Origin: Bryobacter sp.
GTDB lineage: Bacteria; Acidobacteriota; Terriglobia; Bryobacterales; Bryobacteraceae
NCBI GenBank assembly: GCA_022843605.1
Contig: JALHNI010000003.1
Location: 50,000 to 113,999, forward strand
Length of the DNA: 64,000 nt
Direction of reading: 5' to 3'
A program made the position numbers and the translations under genes. Below are positions 49,047 to 60,681 of the stretch, piece after piece (within the stretch, counting starts at the first letter, position 1; each line of letters begins with the position of its first letter). The notes below the pieces were generated by a model that had not been told where the DNA came from, did no database searches, and saw nothing but the letters and a program-made list of their open reading frames with translations.

Positions 49047-51098
49047 ATGCCCCAGACCTACGTCTGCTTCCTCTGGCACATGCACCAGCCCTACTACAAG
49101 GATCTGGCGACGGGAGAATATCGTCTACCTTGGACGCGGCTCCATGCCTTGAAGGACTACTACGGCATGGTGCAGGTGCTCGACGAGTTTCCTGAGATCC
49201 ACCAGACCTTCAACCTGGTGCCTTGCATGGTGGAGCAGATTGAAGACTACGCCGCCGGCACGGCCAGTGATCCGTTTCTGCGCCTCGCCTTGAAGCCGGC
49301 CGAGCAATTGAGTGCCGATGAACGCGCGTTTATCCTGCAGTATTTCTTCCAAGCCAATATCCGGAATGTGGTCTACCGGTACCCGCGTTACGGGCAGCTC
49401 TACGAACAGTGGCAAGCCGGAGTGGCCGAACGGACCTGGACGGCCGGCGAATTTCGCGACCTGCAGGTGCTGTCGCAATTGGCCTGGTTCGACGAAGAAT
49501 TTCTGACCCACGATGCCGAGGTGCGCGAACTGGCCGCAAAGGGCAGGGGCTACACGCTGGCCGATCAGGCGCTGATGGGCCGAAAACAGCTTGAGATCAC
49601 TGGCCATGTCGTACCCGTCTACCGGAAGTTTGCTGAACGTGGGCAGATTGAGATCTCCACCACGCCGTATTACCATCCGATTCTGCCGTTGCTTTGCGAT
49701 TCCAATATCGCCTCGGTGTCGCATCCGGGTGTTCCGCTGCCGACGCGCTTTCATTATCCGGCCGATGCCCGGCGGCAGCTCGAACGCGGTCGCGCTTACA
49801 CGGCCGAAAAAACTGGCTCCGCGCCGGTCGGTTTGTGGCCGAGCGAGGGGTCCGTTTCCGATGAAGCGCTGGCATTGGCCGCTGACGCCGGCTTCACCTG
49901 GGCTGCAACGGACAACGGCGTGTTGGGCCGGACGCTGAATCAGCATGCGGGTGCCGATGCTACCTACCGTCCCTATGTTTGGCGGCAGAGCGGCCGCCAG
50001 ATGCGGATGATCTTCCGCGACCATGAACTCAGCGACCTGATTGGCTTTACCTATTCCGGCGTGGAAGCCGCAAAGGCCGCCTCCCATTTCCTGAACAAGA
50101 TCCGAGATAACTGCCGAGGGATCCTGGCCTCGGGGCGCGATGCGCTGGTGCCGGTGATCCTCGATGGAGAGAACTGCTGGGAATACTATCCGGAGAGCGG
50201 CCGGGACTTCCTGCGGAAGCTCTATCAGGGAATCGTGGACGATCCGGGAATGCAGGCGCTGACGGTGAGCGAGGCGCTTGACCGCGTGGAGCCCGTCTCG
50301 CTCGGCCACATCTTTCCGGGTTCCTGGATCAATGCCAACTTCGACGTCTGGATTGGAGCCGAGGAAGACAATCGGGCCTGGGAGTACCTGTTGCGAGCCC
50401 GCCAGGCCTATGATGCCGCGGTTCTCGAGGGAAAGCTGTCCGCGGAGCGGCTGGCGTTCGCCTTCGAGGAGATTCAAATTGCCGAGGGGAGCGATTGGTG
50501 CTGGTGGTACGGTCCGGAGCACAGCTCGGACAATCGCGTCGATTTCGACGAGCTCTATCGCGCACATCTGCGCAACGTCTATCAGGCGTTGGGAATTCTG
50601 CCTCCTGACGAGCTGTCGCGGCCGATTCTCCGGCAGATTGCGGAGTTGCGCCCGGAAGCGCCGGTGGGGCCGATCTCCCCGGTGATTGACGGCGCGGTGA
50701 GTTCGTACTTCGAGTGGCTCTATGCCGGCGTTTACACGGTGGATTCGCGGCAGGGCGCGATGCACGGCGGCAAGCAATGGGTGACGCGCGTGCACTATGG
50801 GTCAGATAGCGAGTCCGCTTATTTGCGGCTGGATCTGGTGGCCGGTGCAGACTTTGAAGGCGTGAGCGTCAATCTCCGTTGTGGCGATCAGATTGCGCGG
50901 GTGCCGCTGGAGGAGTCGCACTATGTCGATGACCTGGTGGAGGCCCGACGGGAATCGGTGTTCGAGTTGCGATTGCCTTTGGATCGCTTTGGGCGATTCA
51001 GCGTCGAAGTGGAACAGGATGGGATCCTGCGGCAGCGGTTGCCGGGCCAGGGAGAGTTCGAACCCGGCACCCAGGCGGTGGAGGCCTGGGGCGTCTGA
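49047..51098 (+). CDS. Glycoside hydrolase family 57 protein
   Basis: YVCFLWHMHQPYYKDLATGEYRLPWTRLHALKDYYGM...IHQTFNLVPCMVEQIEDY...GLWPSEGSVSDEALALAADAGFTWAATDNGVLG. Confidence 0.92.
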   Translation: MPQTYVCFLWHMHQPYYKDLATGEYRLPWTRLHALKDYYGMVQVLDEFPEIHQTFNLVPCMVEQIEDYAAGTASDPFLRLALKPAEQLSADERAFILQYFFQANIRNVVYRYPRYGQLYEQWQAGVAERTWTAGEFRDLQVLSQLAWFDEEFLTHDAEVRELAAKGRGYTLADQALMGRKQLEITGHVVPVYRKFAERGQIEISTTPYYHPILPLLCDSNIASVSHPGVPLPTRFHYPADARRQLERGRAYTAEKTGSAPVGLWPSEGSVSDEALALAADAGFTWAATDNGVLGRTLNQHAGADATYRPYVWRQSGRQMRMIFRDHELSDLIGFTYSGVEAAKAASHFLNKIRDNCRGILASGRDALVPVILDGENCWEYYPESGRDFLRKLYQGIVDDPGMQALTVSEALDRVEPVSLGHIFPGSWINANFDVWIGAEEDNRAWEYLLRARQAYDAAVLEGKLSAERLAFAFEEIQIAEGSDWCWWYGPEHSSDNRVDFDELYRAHLRNVYQALGILPPDELSRPILRQIAELRPEAPVGPISPVIDGAVSSYFEWLYAGVYTVDSRQGAMHGGKQWVTRVHYGSDSESAYLRLDLVAGADFEGVSVNLRCGDQIARVPLEESHYVDDLVEARRESVFELRLPLDRFGRFSVEVEQDGILRQRLPGQGEFEPGTQAVEAWGV

Positions 51099-51403
51099 GC
51101 GCCGGTATTTCTGGCTGAGGTTGTGGTAGCCTATGGATAGTTTCGGGGCTCCCCCTCACTTTTGGGGTAAATGGAGTCCTCTCCATCCGGGGGACGGCCG
51201 CCTGGTAACGCCGCCGATTTCCCTCTTTCCCCACCACCTCGCAGACAGGAGTTGAAGATTCACCAGCTGCTTTTCGGGACCTTGAATCAGCCAAACGGCC
51301 TCCAGAAACCTGAAGCCCACCCGAAAAGACCGGAACCCACCCGAAGGACCCGCCCGAAAGGATAGGTAACGGAAGCAGCGATCGCGTCATCCAATAGGCA
51401 ACC

Positions 51404-53914
51404 ATGCTCACATCTAAGGAAAAGTCGGAAACGAAGCGTCTGCCCATGATGCCCATCCGGGACGTGGTCATCTTCCCGTACATGATGACCCCGTTCGTCG
51501 TGGGTCGGGATTCGAGCGTTCGCGCGTTGGAAGATGCCCTGGCGGGCGACAAGAAGATCTTCCTCGCTACGCAGCACGATGCCTCGGTGGACGAACCGCG
51601 CCCGGACGAGATCTACCAGGTCGGCACCGTGGCGAATATTGTCCAAAGCCTGAAGCTGCCTGACGGCAACATCAAGGTGCTGGTGGAGGGGATGGAGCGC
51701 GGCAAGATTGTTTCCGTAGCCGATGAAGAAGGCTTTTTCCGCGCCACGGTGAAGACCTTCTCGCACAAGATCGACGGCCGCCAGCAGTTGGAGACGTTGA
51801 TTTCGCGTGTTACTTCGCTGTTTGAACAGTACGTCAAGCTGAGCCAGAATCTCAACTACGAGACGATGATCGCCGCGATTCGGGTGGACGATCCCGGCAA
51901 GCTGGCCGACACCGTCGGCGCGAATCTTCAGCTGAATATCGAAGAGAAGCAGGAACTGCTCGAAATCTTCGATCCCGTTGAGCGCCTCACCCGCGTGGCT
52001 GAAATGCTGGACATCGAGATCGAAAAGCTGAATGTCGACCGGCAGGTGCAGGGCCGCGTGAAGCGCCAGATGGAACGGGCGCAAAAAGAGTACTACCTCA
52101 ACGAGAAGATCAAGGCGATCCAGAAGGAACTGGGCCGCGGCGAAAAGAGCGAATTCGACGAGCTGAAAAAGAAGATCGACGCGGCCGGGATGACGAAGGA
52201 CGCGCACGAAAAGGCGATCGCCGAACTGAAGCGGCTGGAGAATATGCCGCCGATGTCGGCCGAATCCACCGTTTCGCGGAACTACCTTGAGTGGTTGCTC
52301 GCCGTGCCGTGGAAAGAGAAGTCCAAGGAGATTCGCGACCTTACCTTCGCGGAAGAGACCTTGAATTCTGACCACTACGGCCTCGAGAAGATCAAGGAAC
52401 GCATCCTGGAGTTCCTCGCGGTGCGCAATCTGGTGGAGAAACCCAAGGGCTCCATCCTGTGCTTCGTCGGACCTCCCGGCGTCGGCAAAACCTCGCTGGG
52501 GATGTCGATCGCTAAGGCCACGGGCCGCAAGTTCGTGCGCATGTCGCTAGGCGGCGTGCGTGACGAAGCGGAAATTCGCGGCCATCGGCGCACTTATATC
52601 GGTGCGCTGCCGGGCCAGATGATCCAGATGATGAAGAAGGCCGGAACCCGCAATCCGGTGATTATGCTGGACGAAATCGACAAGATGTCCACGGATTTCC
52701 GGGGCGACCCGTCGGCGGCGCTGCTTGAGGTGCTGGACCCCGAGCAGAACTGGATGTTCCAGGATCACTACCTGGACGTCGAGTACGACCTGAGCCAAGT
52801 GCTCTTCGTTGCCACGGCGAACGTTCTGCATACGATTCCTGTGCCGTTGCAGGACCGCATGGAGATCATCCGCCTGGCCGGCTACACCGAGCTCGAGAAA
52901 ATGGAGATCGCCAAGCGCTTCCTGGTGCCGAAGCAGATGACGGCCAATGGCCTGAAGTCCGAAGAGGTGGAATTCACCGACGAGGGCCTGCAAACGCTGA
53001 TTCTCAACTACACACGCGAGGCCGGTGTCCGGAATCTGGAGCGCGAAGTCGGAAACGTGTTCCGCAAGATCGCCCGCAAGGTGGTGACGGTGCGCGGTCC
53101 GATGCGCGAAGAAGAGGCTCCTGAGGCCGGTAAGGCCAAGAAGAAGAGCAAGAAGAAAGAAGCTCCTGACGAAGCGGCTCTCGCGGCGGCGGCGGCGGCA
53201 GCTGCGACTGGCATCCAGGCCTTTCCGAAGGTGACCCTCACTTCGGCCGAGATCGCCGAGATGCTGGGACCGTTGAAGTTCCGCGAGCTGATCCACGAGA
53301 AGAAGGCCGAAATCGGCCAAGCTGTCGGGCTCGCCTGGACCGAACTGGGCGGCTCGTTGCTGACCACGGAAGCGACGATCATGGAAGGCCGGGGCAAGCT
53401 GACGCTCACCGGAAAGCTGGGCGACGTGATGCAGGAGTCCGCGCAGGCGGCTCTTAGCTACGTTCGCGCCCGGGCTCAACAGCTTGGGCTGCCCCGCGAC
53501 TTCTACCGCAGTGTCGATATCCACGTGCACGTCCCGGAAGGGGCCATCCCCAAGGACGGGCCGTCGGCCGGCATCACGCTGGCCACGTCGATCACCAGCG
53601 CGCTCACGAAGATCCCGGTGCGCAATGACGTCGCGATGACCGGCGAGGTCACGCTCCGCGGGAAGGTACTGCCGATCGGCGGACTGAAAGAGAAGTTGCT
53701 TGCGGCTCACCGCCAGGGCATCTTCGAAGCGATTCTGCCGAAGGACAACGAAAAGGACCTCGCTGAGGTGCCCGAAAATATCCGCAAGGATATGAAGCTC
53801 CATCCTGTTGAATGGATGGACGAAGTGTTGAAGATCGCGTTGGAACGGGAACTGACTCCGCTGGTGATGCCGGAAGTGGCACTGCCGGTGGTGGAAGACC
53901 GGACCACGCACTAA
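51404..53914 (+). CDS. lon: ATP-dependent endopeptidase La (Lon)
   Basis: [72 protein letters not shown]; catalytic [14 protein letters not shown]. Confidence 0.97.
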   Translation: MLTSKEKSETKRLPMMPIRDVVIFPYMMTPFVVGRDSSVRALEDALAGDKKIFLATQHDASVDEPRPDEIYQVGTVANIVQSLKLPDGNIKVLVEGMERGKIVSVADEEGFFRATVKTFSHKIDGRQQLETLISRVTSLFEQYVKLSQNLNYETMIAAIRVDDPGKLADTVGANLQLNIEEKQELLEIFDPVERLTRVAEMLDIEIEKLNVDRQVQGRVKRQMERAQKEYYLNEKIKAIQKELGRGEKSEFDELKKKIDAAGMTKDAHEKAIAELKRLENMPPMSAESTVSRNYLEWLLAVPWKEKSKEIRDLTFAEETLNSDHYGLEKIKERILEFLAVRNLVEKPKGSILCFVGPPGVGKTSLGMSIAKATGRKFVRMSLGGVRDEAEIRGHRRTYIGALPGQMIQMMKKAGTRNPVIMLDEIDKMSTDFRGDPSAALLEVLDPEQNWMFQDHYLDVEYDLSQVLFVATANVLHTIPVPLQDRMEIIRLAGYTELEKMEIAKRFLVPKQMTANGLKSEEVEFTDEGLQTLILNYTREAGVRNLEREVGNVFRKIARKVVTVRGPMREEEAPEAGKAKKKSKKKEAPDEAALAAAAAAAATGIQAFPKVTLTSAEIAEMLGPLKFRELIHEKKAEIGQAVGLAWTELGGSLLTTEATIMEGRGKLTLTGKLGDVMQESAQAALSYVRARAQQLGLPRDFYRSVDIHVHVPEGAIPKDGPSAGITLATSITSALTKIPVRNDVAMTGEVTLRGKVLPIGGLKEKLLAAHRQGIFEAILPKDNEKDLAEVPENIRKDMKLHPVEWMDEVLKIALERELTPLVMPEVALPVVEDRTTH

Positions 53915-54597
53915 GTAATGAACGAGGGGCGGCGCGTCAAAGCGGAGTTCGTGATTAGCGCCGCCGCTCCGGAACAGTTTCCGTCCGAGGGCCTGCCAGA
54001 AGTGGCCTTCCTTGGACGCAGCAATGTCGGTAAGTCGACGCTGCTGAACATGCTGGTGGGGCAAACCGGTTTGGCTCGGGTGAGCCAGACGCCAGGGTGC
54101 ACCCAGCTCATCAATTTCTTCCGGGTGGAAGACCGCTTCCATCTAGTGGATTTGCCAGGCTATGGTTACGCCAGGGTCCCGCGTGGCTTTAGCGACCGTT
54201 GGAAGACGCTCATTGAGAGCTATCTCTACACACGGAAATCCTTGCAGCTTTCGGTCTTGTTGATCGATTCGCGGCGAGGCTGGATGGACAAGGACCGGGA
54301 ACTTCGGGATTGGCTCGAGTTCCACAATCGGCCCTATGTGGTGGCCGCGACGAAAGTCGACAAGCTGAATCAAAAAGAGGAGTATCACGGACTAGCTGCG
54401 ATTCGTCGGGAACTCGGCGAACTGAAAGTCGGGCGGAAATCGTCTCCCCTTCCAAATCCTGGAAATCTCCCGGACCCCGGAATAGACGATGGCCCCCGAG
54501 GACTCACCTCAAGTGAAACCAATCCCCATTCCCATCCTGATGAACCAATCGAGCTAGTCCCTGTCTCGGCCCGCACGGGCCGGGGAGTGAGGGAACT

Positions 54598-56172
<1,575 letters not shown>

Positions 56173-56193
56173 TCCCTTCGCCAGTCCAAACAG

Positions 56194-56229
56194 AAAGAGC
56201 CCGGCTGCCTCACGGCGGCCGGGCTCTTT
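56194..56229. terminator. Rho-independent terminator after rho
   Basis: AAAGAGCCCGGC-(12 nt)-GCCGGGCTCTTT: perfect 12-bp stem with A- and T-tracts, suited to the convergent pair. Confidence 0.8.
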
Positions 56230-56254
56230 GCTTGGTTTATGAAGTTTGCGTTCT

Positions 56255-57379
56255 CTAAAAGGCTTGGCTCGAATGAATTCCGGCCTGCTGGAGAGCGAAA
56301 GCCATCTTTTCTAAGGCCGACTTGTGAATTTGCGAGACCCGGCTCTCATTAATGCCCAATTGCATGCCGATCTCCTTCATCGTAAGCTCATTCGTGTAAT
56401 ACAAAAGCACGACTCGCTGATAACGTTCAGGCAGGACCTTCATGGCAATCGCCAACATGTCACGCAGTTGTTCACGGGCGCACATGGAATCGGGCTGGGT
56501 TTCGGGCTTCGACGGGAAGTCCGGAGCGGGAAGGTCTTCGTGCTCGGAGCCGCGGGTGGAGGCCGACACCAGGCCGACGTTGCGCAGGTCGAGCATCATC
56601 TGGCGCCAGCGGTCGACATCGACACCCATCTTGGCGGCGATCTCCGCTTCGGTGGGATTGCGATGCAAGGTGGAGGCTAGGTCCCGGGTGACCTGCTCGA
56701 CTTGCTTGTGGCGGCGGCGGAGGTCGCGCGAGGCCCAGTCCAGTTGCCGCAGGCTATCCAGGATCGCACCCTTGATGCGGTGCTTGGCATAGCTTGAGAA
56801 GGCCACCTTCTTTTCGGGGTTGTACTTGCCCGAGGCGTCAAACAGGCCCATGATGCCGGCATGCACCAGATCGTCGAGTTCCACATGCACTGGGAGGTTC
56901 TCATGCACCCGAATCGCAATGGCCCGCACCAGGGGCAGATGATCCACCACCACCTGATCTCGCATGGCCTTAGGGTCTCCACCCGTCAAGGGCATGGCGT
57001 AGTTGTTGGTGTGGTAGGCCGGTTGCGCGACCAGGGCTTCCAACTCGGAGAGACTGGCTTCGGCATCGATCGTATTCGCCTCGAAGCCGCTGGCCTCAAA
57101 ACCAGGGTCGAGTTCCTCACCCTCGAAGTCGGTTACGAATTCGAGATCTTCCTCCAGCGCGACAGCCGTTGCCGTGCCCGCCGTCCGGCCGAAGCCTGCC
57201 GACCGGGGATCACCACTTTCAGGAGCGTCAATGCGGCTAACGCGGCGCGACGCGCTCGACCTTCCGGGGAAGCCTTTCACCGGCGGACGGGCCGGGGGAC
57301 GCGAGGGGGAGACTTCGCGGACGGGCGGTGCAGACGTCTTGATTTTGCTTTGCACGGCTGCGGTGGCTCTTGCTCTCAT
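56255..57379 (-). CDS. FliA/WhiG-family RNA polymerase sigma factor with long N-terminal extension
   Basis: [76 protein letters not shown]...[41 protein letters not shown]. Confidence 0.93.
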   Translation of the reverse strand: MRARATAAVQSKIKTSAPPVREVSPSRPPARPPVKGFPGRSSASRRVSRIDAPESGDPRSAGFGRTAGTATAVALEEDLEFVTDFEGEELDPGFEASGFEANTIDAEASLSELEALVAQPAYHTNNYAMPLTGGDPKAMRDQVVVDHLPLVRAIAIRVHENLPVHVELDDLVHAGIMGLFDASGKYNPEKKVAFSSYAKHRIKGAILDSLRQLDWASRDLRRRHKQVEQVTRDLASTLHRNPTEAEIAAKMGVDVDRWRQMMLDLRNVGLVSASTRGSEHEDLPAPDFPSKPETQPDSMCAREQLRDMLAIAMKVLPERYQRVVLLYYTNELTMKEIGMQLGINESRVSQIHKSALEKMAFALQQAGIHSSQAF

Positions 57380-57845
57380 GAAAGTTGCGTACTCCTGAAT
57401 TCGTTGCGGGCAAATGACTGGAAACTTGAATTGGCGTTGCGGCACTTACGGGGGAAGCCATGCACACGCAGCCTGACTAAAAGCAACTCGCGGGCCAATC
57501 GCCGTCAAAACGACTTTTCCACAGAAAACCCAGAGGGCCTTCTCACTGGAGCCGCGGAGCTCCGGATGCGGAATTTACAAAAGAAACAACAGCTTTGCGG
57601 CTCGAAAATAAATTGCAAACCGGACGGTCACAATCCCGGACTGTTGGAAAAACAGGCCGCTGGAGGGAGTCGCCCATTCGTTTCGATTCGACGTGTCCAT
57701 GGTTCAACCTGAACTTCTGTTTCAGAAAGGAACAAGTCACGAAGTAACGAATTGGTAAAACCTCTGCCTCTTCGCCTCTTAGCTTGAAGCAGCGGTCGAG
57801 CGAAAGCAGTAGGTTGATTGGCTCAGGACGTGGGAGGGAAGAACC

Positions 57846-58043
57846 TTAGTGAGACTCAGGTGTTTTGGTGACCGGCGGGGGCGGGGTAGTCTGGTCGATC
57901 AGGTGGGCGATCACCACCCGTACCCCCAATCCAACCACTAGAATTAAAACGGCCTGCCGGTATTTACCCTCAAGTGTGGTGAAGGCTAGTACGCCGAGGA
58001 AGCCGAAGGCGGCGACTGCCGCCCACAAGCGCGGGGAACGCAT
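57846..58043 (-). CDS. Small membrane protein, hypothetical
   Basis: MRSPRLWAAVAAFGFLGVLAFTTLEGKYRQAVLILVVGLGVRVVIAHLIDQT: two hydrophobic segments. Confidence 0.55.
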   Translation of the reverse strand: MRSPRLWAAVAAFGFLGVLAFTTLEGKYRQAVLILVVGLGVRVVIAHLIDQTTPPPPVTKTPESH

Positions 58044-58136
58044 AGGTTCCCCAGTTTCGCACGGAGAAGAGCATCTAGATGAAGTCGAGGTCCTAATGCA
58101 GCCCACTTACGCCAATCAGCCTAGGGCGCGACGCGC

Positions 58137-59108
58137 TTATCGGCCTTTAGGCCATCGGCCGAACTCGGGCAACTGCACGATATCGTCCTCGGGAACGGGT
58201 TCCACCGGCAACCCGGCTCGCTGCCAACTGCGCAGGCCCCCCTCAATCACATACGTCTCAAAGCCCTGGGCGCGCAACAGGTGCGCCACGCGGGCGCTGG
58301 TTGCTTCGCGGTAGCAGGTGCAATAGAGGTAAATCCTGGTATCGGCGGGCAACTCCGGCGCCAAGGCCGCCAAACGATTCGGCTCGAGTCGCGTGGCGCC
58401 CTTGATTCGCTGCGCGCCCGCCTCGTAGTAGCCGTGGCTGCGAACGTCGAAGACGGCCCCACCGGCTGCTTCCGCCGCATCCGTTGCGCTGACCTTCGGA
58501 ACCTCGCGCAACGGAACCTGGCGGCGCGATTGCCAAAAGCGCCAGATCAGAAACGCCACGAGTCCCAAACCCGCCACCACCTCAATCACCCGCCCCGCGG
58601 CCGACACCACCGGCAATGCGGCGCGCACCAGATCGCCCGCCACATAGCCAAGCACCAGATAGACGCCCGCGTAGAGAGCGGCGCCCGCCGCGTCCAGCAT
58701 CAGGAACTGAGGCGCGGGCATTCGCATGCTTCCCGCCAGCGGCGCCGCCAGGGCACTGAGCCCCGGAACGAACTTGGCGAGCACGAGCGTCACGCGCCCC
58801 CGGCGATAGAAACGTTCGGCGGAGGTAAGAATGCAGGCTTCAGGATTTGCCGAAACCCGACACAGAATTCCCAGCAGCCACCAGCCGGTGCGCCGGCCCA
58901 GAACATAGAGAATGCAGTCCCCGAGCAGGAGACCTGAAAACCCCGCCAAAGCCAGGATCGGTAATCCTACCACTCCTTGCGCCGCCGCGGCGCCGCCCGC
59001 CAGCAACGCCAGGGCGGCTGGAATCGGGACGCCGGCCGCCTCCAGTAAGCAGAAGCCGAACAACAGCGCCGGTCCGTGCTCCCGGATCAGCTGGAGGATT
59101 TCGTCCAC
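58137..59108 (-). CDS. DedA-family (VTT) membrane protein fused to rhodanese domain
   Basis: DedA part LFGFCLLEAAGVPIPAALALLAGG...LAKFVPGLSALAAPLAGSMRM. C-terminal rhodanese GAVFDVRSHGYYEAGAQRIKGATRLEPNRL...IYLYCTCYREATSARVAHLLRAQGF. Confidence 0.9.
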   Translation of the reverse strand: MDEILQLIREHGPALLFGFCLLEAAGVPIPAALALLAGGAAAAQGVVGLPILALAGFSGLLLGDCILYVLGRRTGWWLLGILCRVSANPEACILTSAERFYRRGRVTLVLAKFVPGLSALAAPLAGSMRMPAPQFLMLDAAGAALYAGVYLVLGYVAGDLVRAALPVVSAAGRVIEVVAGLGLVAFLIWRFWQSRRQVPLREVPKVSATDAAEAAGGAVFDVRSHGYYEAGAQRIKGATRLEPNRLAALAPELPADTRIYLYCTCYREATSARVAHLLRAQGFETYVIEGGLRSWQRAGLPVEPVPEDDIVQLPEFGRWPKGR

Positions 59109-59153
59109 AGCAGCGTCTACGCTCGACCGGCGCGGTTCAGATTCATGCGGGCC

Positions 59154-60374
59154 TTAGCGCTGCAAAGCGCCGGCGCGGCCCATGATCGGCCAAACGTCGA
59201 CGAGCTTGTCGCCGTCGCAGATGTAGTAACGATCGTAGACGTTGGTGGAAGTGTCGAGGTTGGAGCAGTAAAGCTCCACCCGCTCGCCCAGCTTGAAGCC
59301 ATTGCCGTCGGTCCATTTGAGAATGCCGTACTCGGCACCCTGGTTCTCGACGACGACCTCAGGGCGGCCCACCACGCGATCCGTGGGCTTCAGCATGGCC
59401 TTGTTGCCGGCGTCGATCGTCACCTGCCCCTTATGATTCTGGCTGATGACGGTAGTCATCACGGCCATCGAGGGTACGAAATCGGTGTAAACGGAAGGAT
59501 TGGACTTCCCACCCACGTTCATGTACAAGGTGTCCATGAAGACATAGGAACCGGCCTGCAATTCACTCAGACCGATCTCTTTGTCGATGTTATACGTCCC
59601 GGTGCTGCCGCCGGTGACGAGGGCGACATTCAGGCCGGCCTTGCGGCAGAGATTCGCTGTCTCCACCACTGGCTTCACATCGAGAATCGACTTCTCACGA
59701 CGCTGCTCCCAGCCCTTGGTGTGCGAAGCGCCACCTGAGTAACCCATCACTCCCATGAATTTCAGATTCTTGCGTTGATCGACGCGCTGGGCGAGGGTGA
59801 GGCCGGGGGTGCCGGTGGCGTGTCCGGCGCGGGTGAGGCCGGCATGCAGGTCCACCAGCACATTCAGCTTGATCTTGGCCGCGGCGGCGGCTTCGTCAAA
59901 GAGGTCGACGGTGATGGGATCGTCGGCGACGCACATAAAGGTCGGGTCCTTCGTGGCCAGCGCGATGGTGCGCGCGATCTTGTTCTTGCCGGCGGCCTGG
60001 CTCGAATAAAGGACGTTCGGGATTCCGGCGCCCACCATCAACTCGGCTTCGGCGACCGTAGCGCAGGTGATGCCCAAGCTGCCGAGCGCCACTTGGCGTT
60101 TGGCAATGTTGGTGGATTTGTGGATCTTGCAATGTGCGCGCAGGTCGATTCCGTTGGCCTTCGTATAGGTGGCCATCGTCTTCAGGTTGCGCTCGAAGGA
60201 CGCCAGGTCAACGACCATGGCAGGGGTCGGCAGGTCTTCTTTGGTGATCCCGGTGAAGTCACGTTTGGCGATCTTGGCCTCGATGTCGGCGTACCGGAAG
60301 GGACGGGCGGCGAAAGCCGGCGCGGCAAGCGCGCTGGCCAGAATAGAACGACGCGAAATCATGCTCCAAATCAT
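59154..60374 (-). CDS. DSD1-family PLP-dependent enzyme (D-threonine aldolase/D-serine dehydratase-like)
   Basis: LPTPAMVVDLASFERNLKTMATYTKANGIDLRAHCKIHKSTNIAKRQVALGSLGITCATVAEAELMVGAGI...DRYYICDGDKLVDVWPIMGRG-like end. Tat-like leader ISRRSILASALAAPAFA. Confidence 0.92.
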   Translation of the reverse strand: MIWSMISRRSILASALAAPAFAARPFRYADIEAKIAKRDFTGITKEDLPTPAMVVDLASFERNLKTMATYTKANGIDLRAHCKIHKSTNIAKRQVALGSLGITCATVAEAELMVGAGIPNVLYSSQAAGKNKIARTIALATKDPTFMCVADDPITVDLFDEAAAAAKIKLNVLVDLHAGLTRAGHATGTPGLTLAQRVDQRKNLKFMGVMGYSGGASHTKGWEQRREKSILDVKPVVETANLCRKAGLNVALVTGGSTGTYNIDKEIGLSELQAGSYVFMDTLYMNVGGKSNPSVYTDFVPSMAVMTTVISQNHKGQVTIDAGNKAMLKPTDRVVGRPEVVVENQGAEYGILKWTDGNGFKLGERVELYCSNLDTSTNVYDRYYICDGDKLVDVWPIMGRAGALQR

Positions 60375-60401
60375 AGCAATCCTGGGCGGACTGAAAATAG
60401 G

Positions 60402-60671
60402 ATGAATTCAAGTTTATCTAGGGCTCAGCCGATTCCTTACTTAGCCGTGCAAAGAAAGCCCTCCCAAACCGTTGATAGCGACTACATTCCGCATCAGATC
60501 TGCCCCCACTGCCGGCTCATCCTGGCGCAGGATCTTTGCGTCTGTGGCTGGCGCCGGCCGCGTCCCCGCAGTGCCAAGCGTCAAAGCGATTGGCTTTTGA
60601 AGGGGGCGGCGGTAGTTCTGGTGGCTTCTGCGTTGGCCTGGCTCGTGTTTAACGTTCTGCTCGAACGCTAA
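60402..60671 (+). CDS. Small zinc-ribbon plus C-terminal TM protein, hypothetical
   Basis: ICPHCRLILAQDLCVCGWRRPRPR then WLLKGAAVVLVASALAWLVFNVLLER. ATG 60402; the longer ORF call from 59775 is antisense to DSD1. Confidence 0.55.
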   Translation: MNSSLSRAQPIPYLAVQRKPSQTVDSDYIPHQICPHCRLILAQDLCVCGWRRPRPRSAKRQSDWLLKGAAVVLVASALAWLVFNVLLER

Positions 60672-60681
60672 AGGTGGCCTG

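Noticed and set aside
49125-50795. 556-aa ORF antisense to GH57 gene
   Set aside because: Shadow ORF of high-GC codon bias; the + strand protein has clear GH57 motifs and the antisense translation has none.
51295-51363. CCCACCCGAA-type degenerate direct repeats upstream of lon
   Set aside because: Short and imperfect; insufficient to claim a regulatory repeat without comparison.
52547-54142. 531-aa ORF antisense to lon/engB
   Set aside because: Sense strand encodes unmistakable Lon and EngB; His/Arg-rich antisense product is a composition artefact.
57515-57523. DnaA-box-like TTTTCCACA in the 57.4-57.8 kb gap
   Set aside because: Single near-match with no cluster or replication genes; expected by chance.
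59775-60401. 5' extension of the small zinc-ribbon ORF
   Set aside because: Antisense to the DSD1-family gene; real start more likely ATG 60402.
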